Positions 17,571 to 25,341 of a stretch of 64,000 nucleotides of DNA are shown in pieces. The position numbers and the translations under genes are program-made. Position 1 is the stretch's first letter. Each line of letters starts with the position of its first letter. A model generated the notes under the pieces. The model was not told the origin of the DNA, made no database searches, and saw nothing but the letters and a program-made list of their open reading frames with translations. This DNA comes from Thalassotalea algicola (lineage in GTDB: Bacteria > Pseudomonadota > Gammaproteobacteria > Enterobacterales > Alteromonadaceae), in the NCBI RefSeq assembly GCF_012932965.1, contig NZ_JABBXH010000001.1, forward strand, positions 186,001 to 250,000. Reading direction: 5' to 3'.

Positions 17571-17954
17571 GTGGAGTTAGATGCAAATAAACTACTGCAT
17601 GAATATTTGCCCGATAAAACAAATGAACAACTCGGTCTGTCATTTAATGGTGGAGATCGCATAATTTACGTAAACGATGAAGTGGTGAATAAACTAGGTT
17701 ATAGCTCGCCAGACGACATTATTTCTCTGCATCCATATATGCTGTCACCAGAATACCAACCCGACGGTCAGCTTTCATCAATCAAGGCACTACAATTAAT
17801 TGAAAAAGCGAATGTGACTGGCAAATGTGACTTTGACTGGTCACATCAAAAGCTGGATAAAACCATTATTAAATGCCACATCTACTTGTTCAGCCTAAAT
17901 GACCCGCGCTATAGCGCCAACATGTTCGCTGTATGGGAGTTCTATGACAACTAA
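17571..17954 (+). CDS. Single PAS-domain protein
   Basis: 127 residues beginning at GTG with a good Shine-Dalgarno (AAGGAAAG) just upstream. The whole protein resembles one PAS sensor domain: RIIYVNDEVVNKLGYSS is the usual IxxxNxAfxxxxGYs strand-helix, then HPYMLSPEYQPDGQLSS, a pattern common in ligand-sensing PAS domains of bacterial histidine kinases. No output domain is present, so it would have to act through a partner. It overlaps the next gene, a globin, by 11 bp; this translational coupling suggests the two proteins work together. Ligand unknown. Confidence 0.7.
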   Translation: MELDANKLLHEYLPDKTNEQLGLSFNGGDRIIYVNDEVVNKLGYSSPDDIISLHPYMLSPEYQPDGQLSSIKALQLIEKANVTGKCDFDWSHQKLDKTIIKCHIYLFSLNDPRYSANMFAVWEFYDN

Positions 17955-18342
17955 TCGAGAGTTAGTTTTTGATAGTTATAAACGAATCAACGAAGCAGGC
18001 TCAGCATTTTATGATCATTTTCATGAAAACTTTGTAAATGCCGACGAAAAAATCGCTAAAATCATGGAGAACGTGGATGTCGGAAAGCAACAACAATTAC
18101 TCTCTCAATCGCTAACTCATGCGGTATTGTTTACTCAACCTGATGCAAAAATTCCAGAACATCTGCAAAAACTAGTCAATCGCCATGAGAAAATGAATTT
18201 AGACGAAAGTTATTACCAAACATGGCGCTTAACATTACTTTGCAGTATTGAAGCATTTGATCCCGATTTTAATGAAGTGCTAAAACAGGCATGGAACGAA
18301 GCGCTATTACGTTTAACCGATATTTTCATAAAAAGTGAATAG
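17944..18342 (+). CDS. Small bacterial globin-like protein
   Basis: The start at 17944 (MTTNRELVF) overlaps the PAS gene by 11 bp and gives 132 residues. The helical pattern resembles single-domain globins: an A-helix start, ...AGSAFYDHFHENF, a long E-helix (QQLLSQSLTHAVLF), LQKLVNRH, then YYQTWRLTLLCSI. H81 in LVNRHEKMNLDESYY occupies the place of the proximal F8 histidine. It would bind haem and sense or detoxify O2 or NO. It is not a truncated (2/2) globin by pattern. It ends at a bidirectional terminator shared with the DUF1838 gene. Globin assignment is likely but rests on pattern reading. Confidence 0.72.
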   Translation: MTTNRELVFDSYKRINEAGSAFYDHFHENFVNADEKIAKIMENVDVGKQQQLLSQSLTHAVLFTQPDAKIPEHLQKLVNRHEKMNLDESYYQTWRLTLLCSIEAFDPDFNEVLKQAWNEALLRLTDIFIKSE

Positions 18343-18343
18343 A

Positions 18344-18369
18344 AAAAAAGCCGCTAATTGCGGCTTTTT
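18344..18369. terminator. Bidirectional terminator between globin and DUF1838 genes
   Basis: A perfect 10-bp stem (AAAAAGCCGC / GCGGCTTTTT) with a 5-base loop, with A-run and T-run on the two sides, between convergent genes. Confidence 0.9.
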
Positions 18370-18384
18370 CATTTAGTTTAATGA

Positions 18385-19287
18385 CTAATGACGACGTGGG
18401 CGCTTAAATTTTTCACCTTTGACATCATCTTTATACGTTGACCAACTCGTTTCATTTTTACGCGTATCTGAAACTGGTGGCGCTGTTTTATATTCTGGCG
18501 CATTCTTTTCAATATACGCTTTCATTACCGGCTGTAAATCATCAAAATCTGCTTCTTTAGTACCTGAGGCATGAATATAAATGGTACCTTCACGCCCAGT
18601 CATCATCATCCACGGTAGCCAGTCAGAAATACGAACCCAGTCAACATGCGTATGAGCAAATTCATCATTCACTAAACTATTAGTATCACCTGAAAAGTCG
18701 AACATTTCAGTTGCATGGTAAACACCACCAATTTGCTTTTGGTAATCTCCCGCTAAAACATTGTGATAGAAAAGAGGCACATCAAACATCATTGACCAAA
18801 TTGGCCCATTTACGCTACCGCCAAATTTCTTTTTCCAAGGGTAGGTTTTACCTTCTTTATTACGTGGAAAACTTGGGCCTTGATTTACAGGGTCATTAGT
18901 AACATGAATTACGTCAAGCTCTTCACCGGTAAACGGGTTTTGCCATTTTTCCAACGGCTGACCTGTTTTAGGATCGGTATACAGAAGAATTTCTCTCGTT
19001 ACTAGCTTATAGGTTTTACCTTGCACGCCACCGTCAACCGTACCACAACGGCGAGCACTCATTCCTTCAACATTGAATAAGTGTTTGTCTGCTTCACCCA
19101 TACGACGTGAATACGCTTTTCCTTGCCACTTATAATAAGACACTTTGTTGTCTTCCATTGAACATAGTATTTTACGCATAGCAGCGGTATTACCATCTTC
19201 GGTAGTTAAGTCTATTTTATGTGATGCAAATGCAGCGGTTGTCACGCTTGTCGCAAGCATAAATGTTAGTAACTTTTTTATTTTCAT
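18385..19287 (-). CDS. Exported DUF1838-family protein
   Basis: 300 residues with a Sec signal peptide (about 1-22, cleavage after AFA). The rest matches the DUF1838 family by pattern: MRKILCSMEDNKVSYYKWQGKAYSRR near the start, RCGTV, WQNPFTGEE, VNDEFAHTHVDWVRISDWLPWMMMTGREG and a conserved IYIHASG segment. The tail is basic and proline/lysine rich. Members are sometimes called steroid- or lipocalin-related but have no proven activity. It is transcribed alone, with an FNR-type box centred about 64 bp upstream of the ATG, nearly the same spacing as for the CpeT-like and cupin genes. This suggests shared control. Confidence 0.8.
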   Translation of the reverse strand: MKIKKLLTFMLATSVTTAAFASHKIDLTTEDGNTAAMRKILCSMEDNKVSYYKWQGKAYSRRMGEADKHLFNVEGMSARRCGTVDGGVQGKTYKLVTREILLYTDPKTGQPLEKWQNPFTGEELDVIHVTNDPVNQGPSFPRNKEGKTYPWKKKFGGSVNGPIWSMMFDVPLFYHNVLAGDYQKQIGGVYHATEMFDFSGDTNSLVNDEFAHTHVDWVRISDWLPWMMMTGREGTIYIHASGTKEADFDDLQPVMKAYIEKNAPEYKTAPPVSDTRKNETSWSTYKDDVKGEKFKRPRRH

Positions 19288-19344
19288 TGTTGTCTTTTCC
19301 TTCTATCGATTGCACAAGCTAACCTGTATTCACCAAGTTGTGCT

Positions 19345-19358
19345 TTGAGATTTATCAA
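19345..19358. promoter_or_regulatory. FNR-type box upstream of the DUF1838 gene
   Basis: TTGAGATTTATCAA, flanked by T and A so that the symmetric core is slightly longer. Its centre is about 64 bp before the DUF1838 ATG (19287). Confidence 0.55.
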
Positions 19359-19422
19359 ATCAAGAAAACTAACTTCGGTGAATTTGTTTCAACTCTTTTC
19401 AATCGATCGATTTTGTTCTTGG

Positions 19423-19839
19423 TTAACGTCCAATGATTTTCCAGATACCGGTACCTGACATTATTGGCCTTTCGTTAGTATATAGCTCGCCTTCAGCAAA
19501 TATTACCGAGTGGGTTTTACGGGTAATTTTCCCTTTCCCGTATATCACATCACCTAATTTTGCTGCTGCAAGAAATTGCGTATTTAAATTGATCGTCGCA
19601 AATTGAATATCGTGAGTTATCTCATCACCAATTGCGCGATAAACAATGTAGTCGGTCATCGACAGCAATACGCCACCGTGAACAACACCTTCAGGGTTTA
19701 AGTGCTTAGCTTCAATGACTAATGCTCTAAGCCAATAACCGCCTTGTTTCTTTTCGTAAAAAGGCCCAGACAGTTCGGAAAATCCTTCTTGCTTTTGGCA
19801 CACTTCAAAACCCGCATCAATTAAGTACTGATTATTCAT
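19423..19839 (-). CDS. PaaI-type hotdog thioesterase
   Basis: 138 residues with a single hotdog fold. The active-site segment GVVHGGVLLSMTDYI has the HGG turn and the acidic residue of PaaI-like acyl-CoA thioesterases. These release CoA from stalled phenylacetyl- or hydroxybenzoyl-type thioesters. The ATG overlaps the stop of the enoyl-CoA hydratase gene by 4 bp, so the two form a coupled pair. This supports CoA-thioester chemistry in the pathway. Confidence 0.87.
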   Translation of the reverse strand: MNNQYLIDAGFEVCQKQEGFSELSGPFYEKKQGGYWLRALVIEAKHLNPEGVVHGGVLLSMTDYIVYRAIGDEITHDIQFATINLNTQFLAAAKLGDVIYGKGKITRKTHSVIFAEGELYTNERPIMSGTGIWKIIGR

Positions 19840-20612
19840 TGATTAAAATCCGGCGTGCGTTTTTCTAGAAATGCTTGCGCACCTTCTTTAAAGTCACGTG
19901 ATGAGAATGCCTCATTAAATAATGCACGAACCTCTTGTTCTGCTGCTTGATTTGTCTGTTCGATAAAGCCCATAGTCGTTTTTACACCGGCAATCGATTG
20001 ACCACTTACAGCAAGCAGTGACTCGACGAGCTCTTCAACTTGTTCTGATAATGCGTCGATGGTACATATTTGCGTTACCATGCCCCAATTAAACGCGGTT
20101 TCAGCATCTAAGATTTTTCCGGTAAACAATATTTCTTTGGTTCGTGCACTGCCAATTACATTCATTACTCGGCGCGTATCTTCAATGCTATAAAGCAATC
20201 CAAGTTTAGCTGGCGTAATGGCAAACTTAGCTTTATCTACGGCAATGCGAAAATCACAACTTAGCGCTATACCCATTCCACCACCGAAGCAAAGACCATT
20301 AATAGCCGCTATAGTTGCAAATGGCAGTTGTTCTATTGTTTGTTGAACAGACTGCACTAAATGATTGTTTTTCACTAATCGAGATTCATCTCGAATAATA
20401 TCGGTAAGCTCTTGAATATCAGCACCCGAGCAAAACGCTTTATCGCCTTCAGCACTGATTACTAATATTCGAATGTTGGCGTTTTCTCTGAGTGTTTGAC
20501 AATATTGTTCAATGTCTTGCCACATCTGCTGAGTAAGTGCGTTATATTTTTCACTTCGTTTAATGGTCAGCCTGGCGACTGGGCCGGTAACTTGCAATTC
20601 TACCGTTGACAT
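19836..20612 (-). CDS. Enoyl-CoA hydratase/isomerase (crotonase) family protein
   Basis: 258 residues of the crotonase fold: KYNALTQQMW, AFCSGADIQEL (first oxyanion-hole region) and AINGLCFGGGMGIALSCDFRIA (second oxyanion loop). In the following helix the usual PExxLG glutamate is replaced by alanine (TPAKLGLLYSIED), so it may not be a classic hydratase; isomerase or hydrolase variants also differ here. It is co-transcribed with the thioesterase that follows. An FNR-type box overlaps its start codon. Confidence 0.87.
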   Translation of the reverse strand: MSTVELQVTGPVARLTIKRSEKYNALTQQMWQDIEQYCQTLRENANIRILVISAEGDKAFCSGADIQELTDIIRDESRLVKNNHLVQSVQQTIEQLPFATIAAINGLCFGGGMGIALSCDFRIAVDKAKFAITPAKLGLLYSIEDTRRVMNVIGSARTKEILFTGKILDAETAFNWGMVTQICTIDALSEQVEELVESLLAVSGQSIAGVKTTMGFIEQTNQAAEQEVRALFNEAFSSRDFKEGAQAFLEKRTPDFNQ

Positions 20613-20619
20613 ATATCAA
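20606..20619. promoter_or_regulatory. FNR-type box overlapping the enoyl-CoA hydratase start
   Basis: TTGACATATATCAA covers the start codon (20612-20610) of the minus-strand gene. It lies about 180 bp before the plus-strand aconitase-like operon. At this place it could repress the hydratase pair or act on the divergent operon. It could also be a chance match. Confidence 0.4.
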
Positions 20620-20792
20620 AAAAATCCTAAGCAAAGTATGGCAACCGTTGTAATCACAAGTGCCATGGAACAACATAAATTAATATCTTGGTTCAAACTA
20701 ATATCATTGTATTGAGCCTCAGCACAAGCTTTATCATGGCAGTATTTGCGATCTAGCAATTGCCCTATAGAGCCAATAAACAGGAATCAGGC

Positions 20793-22079
20793 ATGTCAAT
20801 AAATTCGCCTCAAACGCTCGCACAAAAAATCATAGCTAAGGCAAGTGGTAAACAACATGTAGTCCCAGGGGAAATAGTGACTTGTCAGCTCGACTTAGTG
20901 CTAATGCACGACTCTAGCGGCCCTCGTCGAGTAAAGTCTCGATTAGAAGACTTGGGTGCGAAAGTATTTGACCCAAGTAAAATTGTGTTAGTTAGTGATC
21001 ACTTTGTGCCCGCGACCGACCCTGAGAGCGCTGAAATATTGGCATTAACCAGACGCTGGGCCCAAGATAATTTAGTGAACCACTTTTACGATATGCAAGG
21101 CATTTGTCATGTCATGCTACCGCAACAAGGTCACTTAAAGCCTGGCATGTTCTTAGTGGGTGGTGACTCTCATTCTCCTACTGGCGGAGCATTCGCTACC
21201 TTTATGGTGGGAATTGGCGCAACTGAAATGACCGGAGCTCTCGCAACTGGTGAAATTTGGATAAAAGTACCAGAAACTATTCGAATTAATTGGTCGGGAG
21301 AACTCCCTGATGGTTGCAGTGCCAAAGATATCATGCTGTTTTTATGTAAAAAGCTTGGTATGAACAACAACTATAAAGTAATGGAGTTTGGCGGCGAAAC
21401 TGTGCGCGCTATGTCGATGTTTGAACGTATGGTGCTGTGTAACATGTCTGCTGAGCTAGGTGGAAAAACTGGCATTATTGAGGCTGATGAAACCACCACC
21501 GAGTGGATTAAAAGTACCGGACAAGCTGTTGATATTGATGCACTTGACTGGCAAAGCGATAACAAGGCGAAATACGAAGCGGTTTATCATTTCAATGCTA
21601 GTGATTTAGTACCTCAAGTCGCTGCACCACACAGCCCAGAAAATACCGATAATGTTGATGTTTTTTCCGATGTAACGGTTCACCAAGCCTATATTGGTGC
21701 TTGTACTGGTGCGAAACTTTCCGACTTGCATATGGCTGCGCGAGTGTTAAAAGGTCAAAAAGTCGCTCAAGGTACTCGCTTACTAATTGCGCCAGCTTCA
21801 GTAAAAACGACAGAAATGGCAGCAAAAGACGGCACACTTAGCCTACTGACAGAAGCGGGCGCTATTATGTTACCAACTGGCTGTGGTGCCTGTGCTGGCA
21901 TGGGGGCAGGAGCAATAGCAAATGGGGAAAACTGCATTTCTTCAACATCACGTAATTTTAAAGGCCGAATGGGCTCTCCTGATTCAAATGTCTATTTAGC
22001 TTCACCATACACGGTTGCCGCTAGTGCAATTGCCGGAAAAATTGCCGATCCGCGATTATTCCTGACTAATCAACCCTAG
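20793..22079 (+). CDS. Aconitase-superfamily large subunit (LeuC/homoaconitase type)
   Basis: The start is set at ATG 20793, behind an AGGAA Shine-Dalgarno, rather than an in-frame TTG at 20760; this gives 428 residues. The iron-sulphur cysteines are in IGACTGAKLSDL and PTGCGACAGMGAG, and the RNFKGRMGSP segment of the two-subunit hydro-lyases follows. Family members move a hydroxyl between neighbouring carbons of malate- or citrate-like acids by dehydration and rehydration (isopropylmalate, homocitrate, 2,3-dimethylmalate). No leuA or leuB is nearby. The small subunit and a 2-methylisocitrate-lyase-like gene follow in one operon, so a catabolic alkyl-malate or alkyl-citrate role is more likely than leucine synthesis. 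Confidence 0.88.
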   Translation: MSINSPQTLAQKIIAKASGKQHVVPGEIVTCQLDLVLMHDSSGPRRVKSRLEDLGAKVFDPSKIVLVSDHFVPATDPESAEILALTRRWAQDNLVNHFYDMQGICHVMLPQQGHLKPGMFLVGGDSHSPTGGAFATFMVGIGATEMTGALATGEIWIKVPETIRINWSGELPDGCSAKDIMLFLCKKLGMNNNYKVMEFGGETVRAMSMFERMVLCNMSAELGGKTGIIEADETTTEWIKSTGQAVDIDALDWQSDNKAKYEAVYHFNASDLVPQVAAPHSPENTDNVDVFSDVTVHQAYIGACTGAKLSDLHMAARVLKGQKVAQGTRLLIAPASVKTTEMAAKDGTLSLLTEAGAIMLPTGCGACAGMGAGAIANGENCISSTSRNFKGRMGSPDSNVYLASPYTVAASAIAGKIADPRLFLTNQP

Positions 22080-22099
22080 AAATGCCAAAGGACACTAAA

Positions 22100-22612
22100 A
22101 TGAATTCAAAGAAAATAATCGGCAATGCATGGGTATACGGCGATAACATTGATACCGACATCTTGGCCCCAGGGCCTTATATGAAAGCATCGCTTGCCGA
22201 GCTCGCCGCGCATTGCATGGAAGCAATAGATACCAGTTTCGCCTGCCAAGTAAAAAAAGGCGACATTGTAATCGCGGGTGATGCTTTTGGCATTGGTTCT
22301 TCAAGAGAACAAGCGGCTCAAGCGTTAGTCGAACTTGGTGTGGCAGCCGTAGTAGCCAAATCATTTGCACGAATTTTTTATCGGAACTCGCTAAATTTGG
22401 GGTTACCTGTACTCTTCTGCCCTGACATCGAGAATGTAGATAAAGGCGATGAAATTGAAGTAAATCCTGAAACAGGTGTCGTTACTAATCATACCAAACA
22501 ACAAACATTCCAATGTGAGCCTATCCCTCCCGAGTTAATGACAATCGTCAATGCCGGTGGCCTGATGCCTTATTTAAAATCAAAGTTCGCTAAAGAAAAC
22601 AAATCAGGATAA
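22100..22612 (+). CDS. Aconitase-superfamily small subunit (LeuD type)
   Basis: 170 residues from ATG 22100, which has AAAGGA at good distance; an in-frame ATG at 22082 lacks one. The swivel domain motifs are YGDNIDTDILAPGPYM and the substrate-binding loop GIGSSREQAAQAL, followed by VAKSFARIFYRNSLNLGLPV. This completes the heterodimeric hydro-lyase with the preceding gene, 20 bp away. The loop, which reads differently in isopropylmalate isomerases, affects side-chain choice and would be the place to look for substrate hints. Confidence 0.88.
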   Translation: MNSKKIIGNAWVYGDNIDTDILAPGPYMKASLAELAAHCMEAIDTSFACQVKKGDIVIAGDAFGIGSSREQAAQALVELGVAAVVAKSFARIFYRNSLNLGLPVLFCPDIENVDKGDEIEVNPETGVVTNHTKQQTFQCEPIPPELMTIVNAGGLMPYLKSKFAKENKSG

Positions 22613-22615
22613 TTA

Positions 22616-23500
22616 ATGACCCACGCAGCTAAACTTCGACAACTGATCGCCGCTCAAGACATTCTCGTTGCCCCAGGGGGGTATGATGCTTTATCCGCCT
22701 CGCTTATCGAAAAGGCAGATTTCAAAGCAATGTATTTATCAGGGGCAAGTATCGCATACACACGCTTTGGCCGACCTGATATCGGTTTAGTATCAATGAG
22801 TGAAGTTGCTGAAACCATTTCTGTTATACGAGAGCGTACTAATATTCCCGTAATTGTTGATGCTGACACTGGCTTTGGTAATGCGATTAACGTGCAACGA
22901 ACGGTTAAATTATTTGAGCGAATGGGCGCATCAGCAATTCAACTTGAAGATCAGCAAATGCCGAAACGTTGTGGTCATCTAAAAGGTAAATCGCTAGTGT
23001 CAAAGGCTGAAATGGTTGGCAAAATAAAAGCTGCGATAGATGCACGAGCCAATCCTGACACTGTGGTTATTGCTCGTACCGACGGTATTGCCGTAGAAGG
23101 ATTTGAGAAAGCAATGGCGCGAGCTGACGCTTATTATCAAGCAGGTGCTGATCTATTATTTATTGAGGCACCAGAATCACTAGAGCAGATGCAACAAATA
23201 AATGCGCATTTCAAAGACAAAGTACCACTTCTCGCCAATATGGTAGAAGGTGGTTCAACACCAATCAAAGAAGCGCAAGACCTGGCGGATATGGGTTATA
23301 GCCTAGTGATTTTCCCAGGTGCAATGGTACGTGCCTATACCTATATGGCGCAGGAATTTTTAGCGGCGCTAAAACAAAATGGAAATACCAATAGTTACCG
23401 TGAACGCATGCTAGATTTAACTGGATTAAACGAATTACTCGGTACCCCTGAAATTCTTTCCCGAGGTCAAAAGTATCAAGCCACAGAAAATGAGAAATAA
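22616..23500 (+). CDS. Isocitrate lyase/PEP mutase-superfamily lyase (2-methylisocitrate or dimethylmalate lyase type)
   Basis: 294 residues, a TIM barrel starting LRQLIAAQDILVAPGGYDALSASLIEKA. IVDADTGFGN carries the Mg-binding aspartates, the superfamily signature is KRCGHLKGK with the catalytic cysteine, and VVIARTDGIAVEGFEKAMARADAY follows. Members split alkyl-malates or alkyl-isocitrates into a keto acid (pyruvate or glyoxylate) and a second acid; oxaloacetate decarboxylases look alike. It follows the small hydro-lyase subunit by 3 bp. The pairing of LeuC/LeuD-like proteins and this lyase recalls the 2,3-dimethylmalate step of nicotinate fermentation and the methylcitrate cycle. Confidence 0.88.
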   Translation: MTHAAKLRQLIAAQDILVAPGGYDALSASLIEKADFKAMYLSGASIAYTRFGRPDIGLVSMSEVAETISVIRERTNIPVIVDADTGFGNAINVQRTVKLFERMGASAIQLEDQQMPKRCGHLKGKSLVSKAEMVGKIKAAIDARANPDTVVIARTDGIAVEGFEKAMARADAYYQAGADLLFIEAPESLEQMQQINAHFKDKVPLLANMVEGGSTPIKEAQDLADMGYSLVIFPGAMVRAYTYMAQEFLAALKQNGNTNSYRERMLDLTGLNELLGTPEILSRGQKYQATENEK

Positions 23501-23503
23501 ACG

Positions 23504-24397
23504 ATGAGTAATCGACAATTAGGCCCTATTGTTGGTGCAACGCTGATTACTAGTGACCTTCAACATGTATCGAAAAGCTACCAACAAGTTTTAGGCTTTA
23601 ACTTACACGCTCAATTTCAAGTCACCGAAGAATTAGCATTGCTTTGGCAGTCACCTAAGCTAGAAGAGGCAAACCTTCACGTATTAGCATCAAGTGATGG
23701 CAATAGCTGGCTTAGAATTGTCGAAGATAATTCAGCCAAGCCTGCCATGCCATTAAAAAGCCATGGTTGGATGTCGTTGGAAACCAATGTTGGCAATGTC
23801 GATAGCTTGCGTAAACGCTTTACCGATGAGCGATTTACCATTATCGGCGAGCCTGCATATTTACAAGTCAGTGATGCCATTAAGGCGATGCAAGTTATTG
23901 GTCCAGCTGGTGAAGTTTCATATTTAACACAAATTGAACGCGAAGTACCGCCATTTGAATTGCCAATGACCAATGCAGAGACTGCCGGTTTATTTATACC
24001 TGTGTTAGCAACACCAGACAGAGATAAGTCTTTAGACTTTTATCAAACACTAAATGCTGCCGACCAAGGATTAAAGTTTGATACAAAAGTCAGTGTGTTA
24101 AATAACGCTTGGAGACAAGAGTTAGAACATCAATATCCGGTTGCAACACTGCAGCTTGACGGGAAGTGTTTATTCGAAATCGATCAGGTGGCACAAGCAT
24201 CGGCTATTGTGAGTAATGAAAATGGTTTACCTTCGGGCATTGGTTTGATTACTTGCGTTACTAAAAATATCGATGCCATAGCAAAGCGATTTAATTCGAA
24301 CATTCATTTGATAAACGATGACTACTACCCTGGTACTAAGGTCTTATTATTAAAAGGCCCTGCCGGGGAGTTTATCGAGCTAGTTGAAGCGAGTTAG
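23504..24397 (+). CDS. Two-domain VOC protein (cytoplasmic)
   Basis: 297 residues without a signal. The first VOC half is about 8-145 (GATLITSDLQHVSKSYQQVLGF, AMQVIGPAGEVSYLTQIERE). The second is about 160-295 (FIPVLATPDRDKSLDFYQTL, LLLKGPAGEFIELVEAS), and its last strand keeps a glutamate in the metal-ligand position. Histidines are not evident at the first-strand positions. It is the last gene of the hydro-lyase/lyase operon, 3 bp behind the lyase. It is shorter and more diverged than the VOC proteins at 5901 and 13225. Its stop lies 7 bp from the convergent cupin gene. Confidence 0.8.
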   Translation: MSNRQLGPIVGATLITSDLQHVSKSYQQVLGFNLHAQFQVTEELALLWQSPKLEEANLHVLASSDGNSWLRIVEDNSAKPAMPLKSHGWMSLETNVGNVDSLRKRFTDERFTIIGEPAYLQVSDAIKAMQVIGPAGEVSYLTQIEREVPPFELPMTNAETAGLFIPVLATPDRDKSLDFYQTLNAADQGLKFDTKVSVLNNAWRQELEHQYPVATLQLDGKCLFEIDQVAQASAIVSNENGLPSGIGLITCVTKNIDAIAKRFNSNIHLINDDYYPGTKVLLLKGPAGEFIELVEAS

Positions 24398-24404
24398 CTA
24401 TTTA

Positions 24405-25244
24405 TTAAAAGTTAATTCGCAACCTTGCAGGTTTATCAGATAAGTGCGCTAGCGAATCGGGTAATATTGGTTGATATGGTGCTTCAAACGAGAAGCCTGT
24501 TTTTGCTTCCGTCCAATGATTTATATGTTCGCCGCCAACAAAACGAATTAAGCATGTGCAACCGGTTCTTGATCCAAACGGCCCGTGTGGGATCATTGGT
24601 GGACGCCAAAAATAGGCCCCTGTGCGCATGCTGCCATGTGGGCCAATTAAATCACCAGTAAGCACCAGCGCCTCTTCAGGGGTTGGGTGATATTCTTGCT
24701 TACCTTCGTTATTTTCAGGAAAAGTCTGTGGCAGAACTGAATACAGGAATGTTTTTGCTTTAGTCACAGGGCAAATGCGCAAAATTTTGCGGCTTGCACA
24801 CAAGTGTTTTAAGTTGCCATCAATCGTACTGTGATCCCAAGGTAACGTTATGGTATCTACGCCTAACATTGCTGGAGTATCTGCACTAGGTTGCTCAAAT
24901 GAAACAACAGGCGTATCTTGACCGGCAATTAATCGAATGACTAAAGCTTCTTTTGAGCAGTGAATATCGCTTCGCTCAAAGTGTCTAGGTAAATAAGCAT
25001 AACTGCCTTCTCGGTGTAGCACATCATTTATCCATAGTTCACCATGCAGCACAAAAAGCTCTTCGTCGCAGTGTAAGGTAAATGCTCGATGAGAGCTCCA
25101 ACCTTCAGGAATAGTGTATAGCGCTGTCAACCCTTTACCATTTTTTGCTTCGCTCAACACCTTGTATGTAACGTCCATTAATTTAGGGTGAGCCAGCCAT
25201 TCAAGTTGTTGTGATTGAATAAATTCGATATGTTCTCTAGACAT
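24405..25244 (-). CDS. Two-domain cupin protein (DUF4437-like)
   Basis: 279 residues with two cupin halves. The first (about 40-115) has SSHRAFTLHCDEELFVLHGELWIN, HREGSYAYLPRH and the metal-site style H..E...H spacing. The second (about 170-250) has HPTPEEALVLTGDLIGPHGSMRTGAYFWRPPMIPHGPFGS. Several histidines and glutamates could hold iron or manganese, so a dioxygenase or isomerase role is possible, but many of these proteins are only ligand binders. It faces the VOC-terminated operon and has an FNR-like box centred about 64 bp upstream, suggesting that it belongs to the same regulon. Confidence 0.75.
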   Translation of the reverse strand: MSREHIEFIQSQQLEWLAHPKLMDVTYKVLSEAKNGKGLTALYTIPEGWSSHRAFTLHCDEELFVLHGELWINDVLHREGSYAYLPRHFERSDIHCSKEALVIRLIAGQDTPVVSFEQPSADTPAMLGVDTITLPWDHSTIDGNLKHLCASRKILRICPVTKAKTFLYSVLPQTFPENNEGKQEYHPTPEEALVLTGDLIGPHGSMRTGAYFWRPPMIPHGPFGSRTGCTCLIRFVGGEHINHWTEAKTGFSFEAPYQPILPDSLAHLSDKPARLRINF

Positions 25245-25301
25245 TTTTTCACTACCTATTTGATTATATTGATAGCCTATAACATAGTGACAATAGGTGA
25301 A

Positions 25302-25315
25302 TTGATACTTATCAG
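25302..25315. promoter_or_regulatory. FNR-like box between cupin and DUF1801 genes
   Basis: TTGATACTTATCAG has one mismatch to TTGAT-N4-ATCAA. Its centre is about 64 bp before the cupin ATG and about 33 bp before the divergent gene at 25342. Confidence 0.45.
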
Positions 25316-25341
25316 TTTAGTGCAGGATTTAGCGAGGATAT

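Noticed and set aside
20793-22612. Leucine biosynthesis leuCD
   Set aside because: No leuA, leuB or leader peptide is present, and the genes lie in one operon with a 2-methylisocitrate-lyase-like gene. A catabolic hydro-lyase is preferred, though a genome check for another leuCD is needed.
25261-25273. TTGATTATATTGAT near the cupin start as an FNR box
   Set aside because: It is a direct repeat of TTGAT, not an inverted one; the better site is 40 bp further at 25302.
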